Counted from the stretch's first letter, positions 50,565-62,530 are shown. The stretch is 64,000 bases of DNA from Artemia franciscana (GCF_032884065.1 NC_088873.1:22371558-22435557), one strand, 5' to 3'. Program-made: numbers and translations. The notes: generated from the sequence alone by a model not told the origin.

Positions 50565-51460
50565 TTTAAATATTTAAGTTTAATTAAGTTTGGACGTACC
50601 CATCAAAGGTGACGAGCCTGATAAAATTGGCCTGATTTTCCAAAAAAGGAAGAAAAACTCATGGAATTCTTTGAATCTTAATGACAATTACGCTATCAAA
50701 TTTTTCGTATCAGAGAACCCCACTGTAGAGGTTTCAAGCTCCTATCTAAAAGAATGTGGAATTGTGTATTTTTTGCCAGAAGAAAGATTACGGATACGTG
50801 TTTATTTATTTGTTTTTTTTTCCAGAGGTAGTTTATTTTCTTCTGGCTGAATTTCTACAAGGATAATTTTCCATGGGGAAGTAATTCTGAGTGGTCTATT
50901 TTTCAGGGGAAATTTTTAACTTTGGGAATTTGCCAGAACTTCTATGCGAAGTTTTTCTTATGTAATGCTTTCTCATTGCCGACTCAATTTTACGCATGGA
51001 AATGTTAACAGTAATTGTCCATGGTAAATTTTCACCAAGCTTGAATTGTCTTGAGAGTAAATCTGTGGGGAGAAGGGATTTATCCGTGGATGTCTAGCCA
51101 GATTTCTTGGTATTACTTAAAAAACGATCAGAAACTAAATAAAAAACCAAGTTTTTTCAACTGAAAGTAAGGAGCAAAATTAAAACTTAAAGGAACAGAC
51201 ATTATTACGTATATGAGAGGGTTGCTGCTCTTCAACACCTCACTCTTTACGCTAACGTTTGAATTCCATCCCAATTCTCTTAGAAAGACTTCTTGTTTTT
51301 GATGTTTGAGAACGACTCCCGAATCATTGTTCCTTTTTTAGCGTAAAGAGCGAGGTTCTGAGGAGGAGCAACCCTCCTCATATACGCAACAATTTCTGTT
51401 CGTTTTAAGTTTTAATGTTGCTCCTTTCTTCGGTTGAAAAATACTTTTTTTTTATTTAAT
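50565..51460 (+). repeat. dispersed repeat family R, 5'-truncated, with inverted end
   Basis: Matches family R from the ACCCATCAAAGGTGACGAGC block onward. At 51142-51254 is its 3' terminal block (CTGAAAGTAAGGAGCAAAAT to CTCTTTACGCTAA). The same block recurs reversed at 51337-51455 (AGCGTAAAGAGCGAGG to ATGTTGCTCCTTTCTTCGG), so the copy ends in an inverted repeat about 200 bp upstream of GK5. Confidence 0.8.
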
Positions 51461-51677
51461 CACTTTAAGTAGTCTAATGAATTATCTTCGTCACGCATTA
51501 AAACAGGTTCTGCTCATTGACTTATCTTTCGAGTGTGAATCTTAGAGCATAAATTCGTTGGTGTATGTTTTTGATTTATATATTTTTTTTTCCTTATTTT
51601 GAGAAAGTTACGATATATTTAGTGAGTTCTTATCAATAGTAGACAAATGTGTTTAGTATCTGCAAAGATTGGTTAAC

Positions 51678-51779
51678 ATGGAAAAGAAAGTCGTTCTTGC
51701 ATTAGACGTCGGAACGACAACGATTAGATGCTGTCTTTTTAATAAAGATGGCGAACTTCAAGGAACCTGCAAAGATTCG
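51678..51779 (+). CDS. GK5: glycerol kinase 5-like protein, exon 1
   Basis: ATG in a good context (TTAACATGG) begins MEKKVVLALDVGTTTIRCCL and continues FNKDGELQGTCKDS, ending at donor gtaagt, phase 0. ALDVGTTTIRC is the N-terminal ATP-binding (phosphate 1) motif of FGGY carbohydrate kinases. The Ile-Arg-Cys and the spacing fit GK5 (vertebrate LGLDVGSSVIRC) better than classical glycerol kinase (DQGTTSSR). The family phosphorylates glycerol-like polyols with ATP; the activity of GK5 proteins is not well defined. The next exon continues in frame. Confidence 0.85.
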
Positions 51780-52960
51780 GTAAGTAGTAACTACTATTCT
51801 TTTTCTGCTGTTCTTATGGATACAGCTACGGAGCCATGTGTATGCAACTGGGAATACAAAATTTCCTCGAAATTAGTGAGATTCATTACACTTCGGGGTT
51901 GCTAATTGTATGATGACCTAGATAAACACCCCTTTCATACTTGACGACCAATGAAATGGGCCAAACCCTTTCGCCCCTGCAAACAGGAACTTCGCTACAT
52001 CGTAGCATATATATTATGGTAAAAAGAAAATTTGACCAATTACACTTTTGCGATGCAGTTTAATGAGGCTCGACCATGAATTGCAACTAAGGAGGGGATA
52101 AGCAGTATCAAAATCTGAATTCTAGTGCTATAATTCTAAAATACCGCAAATAGCTTTTCTTACTATGAAAAATGGAGATTTGTTCAGAAACGTGTACACT
52201 GGTACACTTTTTAAAGCGTGATTACAACACAATTTTTGAATTTCAAGTTTATTACACTTTATTTTGCAGAGTTTGTGTGATTGACAATAAATAAGATGTG
52301 CACAAATAATAAAAAAGAAAGAAAGAAACTGTTGAGAATATGTATCTAGTAAAGAAAATAGAAAAAAACGTAGATTTTTTGACATAAACGTCTGCAATGT
52401 TGTATCAAGTGGAAAGCAAAAGTTTAAAGACAATATAAAACGAAATAATATAAAATGGAGAAATATTCTAAAAGCAAAAAGAAAAACATGTTGAAAGAAA
52501 ACAACGTAAATGAAACCAAACTGAATAAAAAACAAAAAAGGTACCATTGCACAGTTCTGGCTCCTCTGAAGGATAAACACTATAAAACAAAAAGAATAGT
52601 ACAACTTGATTCCTTAGTTAAAGCTCTTTTTGAATATAATATTTACTTCTCTATCCATGTCTCGCTCCCCCTATTAGCCTAGGATACATAAAAACAATGA
52701 AATACAGCATGTCTCTATTAATCAAATTATCATCTTTCCTTCTATATCTATCCTAATTTTAAAATCATTTTTTAATAATATTTCCATACAACAATTATGT
52801 TGCAACCACTTTGTGGAATGGTCTTCACGAGCCAAGAATACTATAAACTGTCTTAACAAACAAGGTACGACGCATCACGTGGTCATAAACAACAACAACA
52901 AAAAACTGATTATTTAGAGTTATATATAGGATTATTAGGAGGGGAAGGGGGTTGTACTGG
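51780..52960. other. GK5 intron 1, first part, nothing recognised
   Basis: AT-rich. The overlapping open frames near 52128-52682 on both strands are low complexity and K/F-rich without domains. Confidence 0.5.
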
Positions 52961-52962
52961 TT

Positions 52963-53860
52963 ATCAAACAGTTTCTGGTAACGAACTGTAAGTAAGGAGT
53001 GACCCGGATCAAAAGTAACCAAAACTCTAAAAACGAAATTTTTATTACAAATAGATATATCTAAAGAATCGGTTTATGTTGCTGATTTCGAATATATCAA
53101 TTGCATTAAATTATTCCTACCTATCAAAGGCTTCGAGCCTCAGAAAGCTTGCCCGATTTTAAAAAAAAAGAAAAAACACCCCCTATAAATAACTGAGTCT
53201 CAATGAAAATGACCCCATCAGATTCAGCGTATCAGAGAATCCTACTGCAGAATTTGTATTTTTTTTCCCCAGAAGAAAGGTCACTGATGCATGTATTTGC
53301 TTGTTTTTTTTTTCGGGAGGTGATCGTATTGACTCAGTGTCCTAGAATATCGGGAGAGTGCTCATTTAAACGGAAATTAAAAGTTCTAGTGCCCCTTTTA
53401 AGTGCCATTTTTGAAGCATCGATAAATGCATATTGAAAATTTGCCTGATTTTGAAATAGGGATGAAACACCCCCTAAAATTAAAGGTATCTTAATGAAAA
53501 TCACACCATCAGATTCAGTGCATCAGAGAACCTTACTGTAGAGATTTCAAGCTCCTGTATGCAAAAGCATAGAATTTTTTTTTTTGTCAGAAGACCAAGG
53601 ATGCCTGTTTATTTGTTTGTTGGTTTTCTTTGCTTTTTTTTCCAGTGGTGATTGTATCGACCAAGCGGTCCTATTATATCGGGAGAGGGCTCATTTGAAC
53701 GGAAATTGAAAGTTCTAGTGTGGTTTTTAAACGACCGAATAGATTGGAGGGTAGCCAGGCCCTCTTCGACGCCCCTTTTTTCCCATAATCGTCCGCTAAA
53801 AATTTTGAGATAGCCATTTCGTTCAGCCGAATAGCTGTAAATTTTGATTTGATTTTGAAT
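52963..53860 (+). repeat. dispersed repeat family R with internal duplication
   Basis: Opens with TTATCAAACAGTTTCTGGTA and the terminal hairpin, then GTAAGTAAGGAGTGACCCGG. The middle block (AATGAAAATGACCCCATCAG, CAGCGTATCAGAGAATCC ... GCCCCTTTTAAGTG) is repeated at about 53490-53740 (AATGAAAATCACACCATCAG ...), so two copies of a ~300-bp segment stand in tandem. It lies in GK5 intron 1. Confidence 0.8.
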
Positions 53861-54149
53861 TAAAATCAAGTAGTTTTGGGCCGTCAAGCCATGGCTAATT
53901 GTAGAAAAAGCCAAGCCAGATAGTCCGATTGAGTGAGAGGCAATCTGGCATAAGCCCTTATTAGGATTGTATAAAAATGATACCAGTTCAAATTTTAATT
54001 GATAAGTCTATCTATCATCCGTCCATGCGTCATTCCTAGGGTAGAACTAAGGTAGATAATCATAGAGCTAAAATAGTCATAGAAGCTATAGTTTTCTAAG
54101 TGTCTGGTTAAATAGTGTAGGTAAGCGGCGGGAGTAAGTATGACTTTCT

Positions 54150-54620
54150 TTTTGGACCAATACTTGTTTGTTAGCTTTTAGAAAGGCACGCCCACCTAGA
54201 GTCTCAGACAGGTTGACCACGAATTTAAAATTGACATAGCCTAGGACCACTAGATAGAGTGCCTGAAATGAGTGGTAAACAAGGCACGCCTACCTATGGT
54301 CTTAGGTAGGATGACCAAGAATTTAGAATTGACACAGGGCCATTAATTTGCGTGGAATGGCAGGCAAACAAGCATCCAAAGCCAAATTGGGTCATAAACT
54401 TAGACATTTGCACTACTAAAAACTTAATTCAATGTTAGTTGACCAACAAGTTGCCTGGAATTGCAAAGGGAATAAGCGTCCAAAGCCTAAATGAGCCTGT
54501 CTGCCTAGAGTGTGAGGCGAGTGAACCCATTTATAAGCTAAGACAGTTGGGCTACGAAAAAATGAATTAAATGAATTGGTTGACCAATATTTAGTTGACT
54601 GTTTATGTTTATGTCTTGGG
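54150..54620. repeat. degenerate ~120-bp repeats
   Basis: Variants of 'GGCACGCCCACCTAGAGTCT', 'GTTGACCACGAATTTAAAAT' and 'CAAACAAGCATCCAAAGCC' occur three to four times at roughly 110-130 bp spacing. No coding signal. Confidence 0.55.
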
Positions 54621-54734
54621 TTTGACTGTCTAGGCTTGTCACAAGCTCGGGAAGTTTTACCAAAAAAAATGCCCAGATAATCAGTTAAATGGTCTTATCC
54701 CAGACTAGGCACCAGAGAAAAAAAATGTGTTTAA

Positions 54735-55070
54735 TTAATTAATTAAAAATTTGCAACCGGAACCCCTTACGATAATCCACAGACCTTATATGAAGGGGTC
54801 ACTATGGAAAAAAAGAGTGAAAAATGAAGTTGGCTGAAAATGCTGGACTGAGCAGAGGCAATGAATAGATACTATTTGGAAAGTGATTGGAGACGGCGAT
54901 CACCCCCTCTCCGCCTATCCTAAAGAGAGAAGCTTGAATGCTATGCGGTGGACATGTGCTAGGTGGGATCTCATTGACTATCTGGTATTTAGTAGTTAAT
55001 TAAAAATTTGCAACTGGAACCCCTGAAGATAATCCACAGACCTTATATGAGGGGGTCGCTAGAGAAAATA
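54735..55070. repeat. ~65-bp direct repeat around a 200-bp insert
   Basis: TTAATTAAAAATTTGCAACC then GGAACCCCTTACGATAATCC, ACAGACCTTATATGAAGGGG at 54737-54801 recurs at 54999-55063 with few changes. The spacer (54802-54998) contains CTATGCGGTGGACATGTGC. Confidence 0.75.
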
Positions 55071-55079
55071 ATAGTGAAG

Positions 55080-55320
55080 CCGAATATTTATGCCTTTGGA
55101 GATATCATGACCCCCCACAATGCGTGGGGAAGGTATTTAAATTATAAAATTTGCCCATTGTTTACGTTTAGTATTTGTCACGGGGATGTATGCATACAAT
55201 TTTCGGGGGAGGGGGGACGAGTTTGCTGCTGGAGGTATTTTCCAAGGGGAAAATTTTCACGGGAAGGGAAGTTTCCTTACTTTAAGTTGAAAAAAATTGT
55301 TTTTTATATTTGAAAAAAGC
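55080..55320 (+). repeat. dispersed repeat family R, internal fragment
   Basis: Contains GACCCCCCACAATGCG, TGCCCATTGTTTAC, CGGGGATGTATGCATACAAT and a GGGGGAGGGG run, in the order seen at 27960-28070 and 56700-56900. Confidence 0.55.
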
Positions 55321-55805
55321 GTCAGACATGGAATCCAACGGTGTTACTTTTTTATTTTATAGTGTTTCCTTCCGATGAACCGGATTCTGCAGTACTACAA
55401 ATGACAAAAATGAAGATAAAAATGAGGAATTAGAAAAGTTGAAGCTTGAAAATAAAAAAATAAAATACAGTGGAAGTTGGAAATAAAATAAAATACCAAA
55501 ATTCATAAGAGCCACAGCCTCATAGTGAGAACAGGGAGGTAATAGAAAAAAACAAAGGAAAGATAAAGATTGCGCTCAATTGCAAATTAATTCATTTCCC
55601 AGGGTTGCAATAAGCTAATGTTGTATTTGGTTTTGGTAAAATTGACTTTAGGTGGATATTAAAATGGATATTAAATGTAACTTCACTTTTCCCCCTGTAT
55701 GCAAGTTCTGTATTCATTGTTACTTCTGCTATTTGCCAAATTTACTATGTTCAATATAAGTGTTGCTATAATATCTACATTGATGCTCATTAATTTGTTT
55801 CTTAG

Positions 55806-55899
55806 GTTCCTATTCTTTATCCAAGGCCGGGTTATGTAGAAATCGACCCTGAAGTACTGTTCAATGTCGTAACTAGTATCATTTCAACAACCCTGAAAA
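55806..55899 (+). CDS. GK5: glycerol kinase 5-like protein, exon 2
   Basis: After acceptor tttcttag the exon reads VPILYPRPGYVEIDPEVLFN, then VVTSIISTTLK and one base, ending at donor gtaagt. YP-PGYVEIDPE-L corresponds to the conserved FGGY stretch (YPQIGWVEIDPDVLW in GK5; 'hPGWVEqDP' in glycerol kinase). Exons 1 and 2 join in phase 0 without loss. Further exons must lie beyond the window; the following intron is filled by the satellite at 55925-61380. Confidence 0.88.
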
Positions 55900-55924
55900 G
55901 TAAGTTTTGTTTATTTTCAAACTA

Positions 55925-56095
55925 TTTTCTATGATAAGCTCATATTATCCAAATCTTGCAAGCTATTAACAAAATCTTGCAGGGTATTATGAAAATTTTG
56001 CCTGCTATTAACAAAATATCTTGATGATGATATAAAAACGTGTCTGATATCATGAAATCTGACGTAATGTTATCTAAATCGTTTCTCCTATTACC
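55925..56095 (+). repeat. start of the 'atcttg' satellite, left of an insertion
   Basis: Units such as ATTATCCAAATCTTGCAAG and TATTAACAAAATCTTGCAGG follow one another from 25 bases after GK5 exon 2. The end (GACGTAATGTTATCTAAATC) resembles 57639-57665, so the array continues beyond the family R copy. Confidence 0.85.
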
Positions 56096-56097
56096 AA

Positions 56098-57567
56098 ATC
56101 AAACAGTTAGTGGTAACGAACTGTAGTAAGGAGCGACCCGGCTCAATAGTAAACAAAACTCTAAAAAACGGAATTTTGATACCAATAGATATATCAAAAG
56201 AATTGGATTTTTACGCTGATTTTAAATGTATAAGTTTCATTAAATTTAGTCTTAGTCATCACAAGTTACGAGCCTGAGAAAATGTGCCTTGTTTTGGAAA
56301 ATAGAGGGAAACACCACATAAAAGCTATACGATCTTAGCAAAAATCACACCATCGCATTCAGCGTATCAGAGAACCTTATTGTAGAAGTTTCAAGCTCCT
56401 ATCTACAAAAATGTGGAATTTCGCATTTTTTGCCAGAGGACTGATCACGGTTGCGTGTTTATTTGTTTGTTTGTTTGTTTTTTTGCCCAGGGGTGATCGT
56501 ATCGACCAAGTTGTCCTAGAATGTCGCGAGAGGGCTCATTCTAACATAAATCAAAAGTTCTAGTGCCCTTTTTAAGTGACCGAAAAAATTGGAGGGCACC
56601 TAGGCCCCCTCCCACGCTCATTTTTTCTCAAAGTCAACGGACCAAAATTTTGAGATATCCATTTTGTTCAGCATAGTCGAAACACATAATAACTATGTCT
56701 TTGGGGCTCATTTACTCCCCAACAGTCCCCAGAGGGGACTGCAAGTTACAAACTTCGACCAGCATTTACATACAGTAATGATTATTTGGAAGTGTACAGA
56801 CCTTTTCAGGATGATTTTCGGTTGGGGGGCTGAGGGGAGGGGGCTACGTGGGAGGATCTTCCCTTGGAGGAATTTGGCATGGGAGAAGAGAAATTCCATG
56901 AAGGGGGTGCAGGATTTTCTAGCATTATTAAAAAAAAGGAAAAAATAAATATGAAATTTTTTTCCACCTCAAAGTAAGGACCAGCATTAAAACTTAAAAT
57001 GAACAGAGATTGTTACGCCTATGGGGGTCCATCTCTTCCTAAATAGCTCGATCTTTATGCTAAAATATTTTTAGTAATTTTAACTATTTATTCTACAGCC
57101 TTTGTGATTCAGGGGTCTATCTTAAAGAATTGGAACAAAATTAAAGCTTTAGTATAAAGAGTGAGGTATTAACAAGGGGGCAAACCCCCTCGTATACATA
57201 ATAAAAATATATGAATATAGAAGTTGGTTACGTAAATTAATTTGTAAGTTATGTATATTTTTTACTAATAAAAACGTTCGTTAAAAATTAAAAATTCTAG
57301 TTGCCTTTTTAAGTAATTAATGCAAAAACATGCATTAATTCAAAAACGTTCAGAAATTAAATAAAAAAACAAGTTTTTTTAACTGAAAGTAAGGAGCGAC
57401 ATTAAAACTTAAAACGTACAGAAATTACTCCGTGTATGAAAGGGGCTGCTCCTCCCTCAAAGTACCGCTCTTTACGCTAAAGTTATTTACTGTTTAATAA
57501 AGTAGAATTGAGAGAAAAAGTAAAACTTTAGCGTAAAGAGCGGGACGTTGAGGGAGGAACAAAACCA
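56098..57567 (+). repeat. dispersed repeat family R, full copy inserted in satellite
   Basis: Starts AATCAAACAGTTAGTGGTAA with the terminal hairpin, then GTAAGGAGCGACCCGGCTCA. Contains every block listed for 27356-28520, plus GGGGGGCTGAGGGGAGGGGG and GGAGGATCTTCCCTTGGAGG, the end block CTGAAAGTAAGGAGCGACAT (57377), CTCTTTACGCTAAAG (57467) and an inverted piece (CTTTAGCGTAAAGAGCGGGA, 57528). Confidence 0.85.
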
Positions 57568-58680
57568 TGCATGATATTATAAAATTTTACCTGATATTAA
57601 CAAAAATATTTTTCTGGTAATATCAAAGCCTTTCAAGTCTGACATGATGTTATCTAAATCGTGTCAGCCATTATCAAAATTGACATTGTGCGCTCAAATC
57701 GTGCTTGTTATTATCAAGATTATCAAAATCTTGCCAAGTATTACAACGCCCTTGCCAAGTATTACCAAACTCTTGTATGATAATATCAAAATCTTGTCTG
57801 ATATCATGAAACATCTTGCACTACTTTATCGAAATCTCAACTGGTATAATGCGAATCCTCCATGATAATATCAAAATCATATATTGCATTATTAAAATCA
57901 TGCAAGTTATTAACAATACCTTGCGCGGTATTATCATTTAATGTCACAAGTTATTGACAAAATATTTTCAGCTACAGTCAAAACATGTCTGTTATTATCA
58001 AAATCGAATACGGTAATGTCAAAATCCTGTTACATATTTACAAAACTTAACATAGTGCTATCAAAATTATGTCTGATATTACCAAGAAAGTCAAATAGCG
58101 CCAAAACCTTGCATGTTATTGTCAAAGTCTTGCATGATATTACCAAATCCTGTTAAGCATTACAAAATCTTGTCTTGCATTATCTAAGTATTGTGAAATA
58201 TTTTAAGAATCTTTTTTGGCATTACTTAAATCTTGCAAGTTATTATCAGAATCTAGAATGGTGATAGAAAAATCGTGTCTGGTACTACCAAAATTCTGCC
58301 AAATATTACAAAAACTTGTATGGTATTATAAAAGTTTTGTCTGATATTATCAAAATTCTTGCACTACCTTATCAAAGTCTTGCCTGATGTAACGAGAATC
58401 ATATATTGCATTATCAAAACCTTAGATGGTATTATCAGAATCATACAAGGTATTAACTTGCATGGTACTATCAAATTCTTACCAGGCACTATCAAAATAT
58501 TTTCTGGTACTATCAAAACGTGTCTAATATTGTCAAAATTCTAAATGGTATCATTAAAGTCATGTCTGTTATTACCAAAATTTAACATAGTGCTATGAAA
58601 TCATGTGTGCTATTAACAAGATTATCAAAAACTTACAAAGTATTATCAAAATGCTCTGTGGTACTCCCAAAAACGTATTT
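57568..58680 (+). repeat. 'atcttg' satellite, plus orientation
   Basis: More than 35 degenerate units of about 25-35 bp built around TATTATCAAAATCTTGC, GATATTACCAAA and CATGGTATTATC. A composite (CTGATATTAACAAA, GGTAATATCAAAGCCTTTC, GATGTTATCTAAATCGTGTC, TTATCAAGATTATCAAAATC) recurs after roughly 870-900 bp, so units are arranged in a higher-order repeat. Frames are open for up to 70 codons without domains. Confidence 0.9.
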
Positions 58681-61380
58681 AATATTATCTAGCCTCAAGA
58701 TACTCGACACGATTTTGATAATCTTGATAATGACAAACACAATTTGATCACACTAAGTTAAATTTGGTAATAGCAGACATGATTTAAGTAACATCGTGCC
58801 CAATTTGATGATATCAGAAAGGTTTTGACATTATCAGAAAAATGTCTTTGTTAATATCAGGTAAAATTTTCATAGTACCAGTGAAGTTTTGTTAATAACT
58901 TGCAATATTTTGGTAATAACACGTAAAGATTTGATACTATCACAGAGGACTCATCATACCATGTTGGGATTTTGATAATAAAGCGCAAGATATTTGATAA
59001 TTTCAGGGAAGATTTTGATAATATTACTCATGATTTTAGTAATACTTAACAATATTTTTTTTATAGGACGAGACACGATTTTGTTAGCACTATTCTATAT
59101 TTTGATAATAAGAAGGATTTAGGTAATACCGAAAAGGATTCTCCAAATATCTCGCACTAAATTTGGAAATGCAAGGCAAGATTTTGTAATACTTAACATG
59201 ATTTTGTAATATCAAGCAAGACTTTGATAATATCATGTTAGGTATTGAGAATCTTTGACAAGATTTTGATAATCTGTATAATAGGTAACTTGATTTTTGA
59301 TAGCAATATATTGGATTTTGGTAATAACCGACACATTTTGATTGTAGCTGAAAATATTTTGTTAACAACTAGCGAGATTATGATAATACCATAAAAAGAT
59401 TTTTTAATAGCTTGCATATTTTGATAATATCATGTATGGTATTTGTTATTTTCATATAGATTAGTCGGGATTTTGATATTGTAGTGCGAGATGATTCAAA
59501 ATATCAGGCAAGACTTTGATAATATCAGGCACAAGTTTGGTAATACTTGGCAAGGGTCTTGTAATACTTGGAAAGATTTTGATAATCTTGATAATGACAA
59601 ACATGATGTGATCGCACTATATTAAATTCACAATAATATTGGACACGATTTAGATAATATCATGTCAGATTTGACGATATCCAACATCTTTTGATAGTAC
59701 CAGAAAGATATTTTTGTTAATATATGGGAAGATTTTCATAATATTATGAAAGATTTTGTTAATAATTTGCAAGATTTTGATAATAATATGTGAAGGTTTG
59801 AGAATATTGTAGAGAACTCTCATTATACCATGTATATTGCACAAGTAGTTTGATAATTTCAGACATGATTTTGATAATATCACACAGACACTTGGCAAGA
59901 TTTTGATAATAACAGAAATGATTTTGATAAACACCATTTCAAATTTTGATAATATCAGGCATATTTTAATAGTACCAGAAAATATTTCTAATGATGCTAA
60001 GTGGTTGATTCATATCGTGTATGACTAGATTTTCTTATAATTGACGAGCTTTTGATAGTGTTGTGCAAGATTGAGATAATCTTGCTATGATTTTTACAAT
60101 AACATACACGAAATTGATATCATCATTGTAGATCATGATAATACTTTTTTAATATTAGGTAAGCTTTTGATAATACCATGCATGATTTTATTAATAACTT
60201 TCAAGACTTACGTAATATCAGAGAGGACACTCATAATATCTGGTAAGACTTTGATAATGCAATACAAGATTTTGTGTTACCTAGCAAGATTTGTTTGTAT
60301 CGTGTAAGACATTAAAATACTGCAATGTAAGATATTTGATAATATCAGAGAAGTTTTGATCATATTTGTCAAGATTTTGGTAATCTTAATTATAACAGAC
60401 ACGATTTAGATAGCATTATGTTAAATTTTATTAATAGTGGAAATGATCTTGATAGCATTATATTATATTTTAGTAATGGCACCCACGTTTTGATTGTAGC
60501 TGAAAATATTTATTTAATGTCATTTAAAATTTTGATCTTATGCAAGATTTTGTTAAAAACTTGCAAGATTTTCATATTATCATGTATGGTTTTGATAGTA
60601 CCATAGAGAATTTTCATTATACTAGTCGAAACTTTGATATTGTAGTGCAAGATAATATCAGACGGTACTATGATAGTACCACACAAGATTTTAGTAATAC
60701 TTGGAAATATTTGATAATCTTCTTAATAGTAGATACGATTTCATAGTACTACACTAAATTTGGGTAAAAGCAGACATGATTTTTACGACACCATTTTATA
60801 TTTTGGTATTGGCAGACACGTTTTGATTGTAGCTGAAAATATTTTGTTAGTTTTATTTCAGATTTCGATAATACCATGCAAGATTTTGTTAATAACTCGA
60901 TTTTGGTGTTTATAAAGCATTTTGATAGAGCAAGATTTTGATATTATCACGTATGGTTTTGATATTATCATAGAGAATTCTCATTATATTATTCGAGATT
61001 TTGATATTGTAATGCAAGATGCTGGATAATATCTGGCTGGGTTTTGATAGTACCACACAGCGTTTCGTTAATGCTTGGCAATATTTTTGCAATGTTGTTA
61101 ATAGCAGATACTATTTCATTAAACTACTTTAAATTTGGGTAATAGCATATATGATTTTGATGAAACCATTTTATGTTCTTATATTATCGGACACTTTTTG
61201 ATAGGACCAGAAAATATTCTGATAACGCTAGGTACGATTTTGATAATATTATGTAAGATTTTGATAATGCAATAGAGGATTCTCGTTATATCAGGTGAGA
61301 TTTTGATAATGTAGTGCAAAATTTTTGATTATATCAGACAAGATTTTGATAATACCACACAAAATTTGGAAACACTTTGC
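58681..61380 (-). repeat. same satellite in reverse orientation
   Basis: From about 58690 the units read GATTTTGATAATATCAGGC, the reverse complement of the left half. 58700-58870 is the reverse complement of 57580-57730 with modest divergence. Higher-order copies recur at about 58710, 59585, 60370 and 60710. The array ends near 61380 (ACACAAAATTTGG). Confidence 0.9.
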
Positions 61381-61465
61381 TGAAATTTTTACCAATATCA
61401 CAGTCTATTGTCCTATGGAATCATTCCAAAATATTCACTTGAAAGAACAATTTGCTAATAAAAAA

Positions 61466-61655
61466 GGTAAAGAATATGGCATTGGACTTTACACTCCCTA
61501 CTGGCGGTACTGATCTCCATTTTTTGGCCCTTCAGCCAGGAAGTGCAATGGGGGTCAGGGGCCAACCATCCCCGTGCTTACGTAAACCCTTCCTGTTTAC
61601 CTTCCCCAGATTTCTTCAGGTACCCATTTAGAGCTGGGTTGACTAACCTGTCAAA
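61466..61655 (-). mobile_element. tRNA-headed SINE, copy 2, 5'-truncated
   Basis: Reverse complement of the SINE body at 29640-29825: GGTAAAGAATATGGCATT, GGCCCTTCAGCCAGGAAGTG, CCTTCCTGTTTACCTTCCCC and GGTACCCATTTAGAGCTGGG in order. The tRNA head is missing. Confidence 0.85.
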
Positions 61656-62200
61656 TTTGTGTAGATATTATTTCAAATTGTCTATGTCAACTGATTATCA
61701 GTATGTTATGTCCAATTCTAATATGGACCTATTATCCCTATCATAACGCCAAAATGCAAAGGAACATTTTCATTGAAACAATGTTGCATACAGTATTACA
61801 CATTATTGATATCATTGAACAACTTTGGGCATTTTTAATCTGTTCCATAAAATAATTCATCATGTTCTCTCTTGACAGTGTAGCTACTCTGTTCTCTTAA
61901 TTCATAACCAGTAGAATAATCATTTATCCACTTGATTTAGATACAATTTTTAGTATGATGTCATCTAAAGGTTGAATATGCATTTTGACATTGGTATTAT
62001 TGGGTTCATTAACTATATCTGTTTTCGTAGAATCGTCTTTATATTCCCTTGATAATATTCTCTACTTATACCATTTTTACTTTACTTGCAATTTCACTGT
62101 CTATTATCACACTATTTCTACATAGGTAGCAGTTTCGACATGTAGACAAGATATGCTTTATGATATTGATACAGCAGTAAGCCTGTCTTCTTTTTGCCTT
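61656..62200. other. unassigned sequence
   Basis: AT-rich, no coding or repeat match recognised. Confidence 0.45.
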
Positions 62201-62203
62201 CAG

Positions 62204-62530
62204 TTAAATGCTAGTATCCGAAAGATGGCGATAGGATTTATCAAGCGATAACGTGTTACCAGAACCATTAGTAAGAAATTTCCACTCTTCATCGACTATT
62301 ATTTTTATACTTGAATTTTGTTTGGGTGTTATCATATCCGGAATTGTTACTTTCGCATATCCACCATCAGTAATGCAAATTTAATCCCCCACTGTCATGA
62401 CAATGCACGCATACGTGTTTCCAATAGTGTCACCACTAGTACTTGTTTTGTAGATTAAATATTTGTCTTTGTCAGCATTGAACACAACAATAACTTTATC
62501 ATACACTAACGCTTTCTTGGAATATTTCAT
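62204..62530 (-). pseudogene. unidentified reading frame with one internal stop
   Basis: From ATG at 62530-62528 the minus strand reads MKYSKKALVYDKVIVVFNAD, KDKYLIYKTSTSGDTIGNTY and ACIVMTVGD, a TAA at 62383-62381, then ICITDGGYAKVTIPDMITPK, QNSSIKIIVDEEWKFLTNGS and a further 18 residues to TAA at 62206-62204. The composition (balanced charges, G/T/S turns, alternating hydrophobic residues) is that of a real beta-rich protein, unlike other frames in this AT-rich DNA. I do not recognise the family. It may be a transposon or old viral relic, or a host exon pair with a mutation. Confidence 0.45.

Noticed and set aside
52128-52682. 158-codon minus and 75-codon plus frames in GK5 intron 1
   Set aside because: Low-complexity Phe-rich and Lys-rich readings of AT-rich DNA without motifs or splice context.
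57568-61380. Short spaced repeats considered as CRISPR or regulatory operator array
   Set aside because: Units are degenerate along their whole length with no constant-repeat/unique-spacer pattern; it is satellite DNA.
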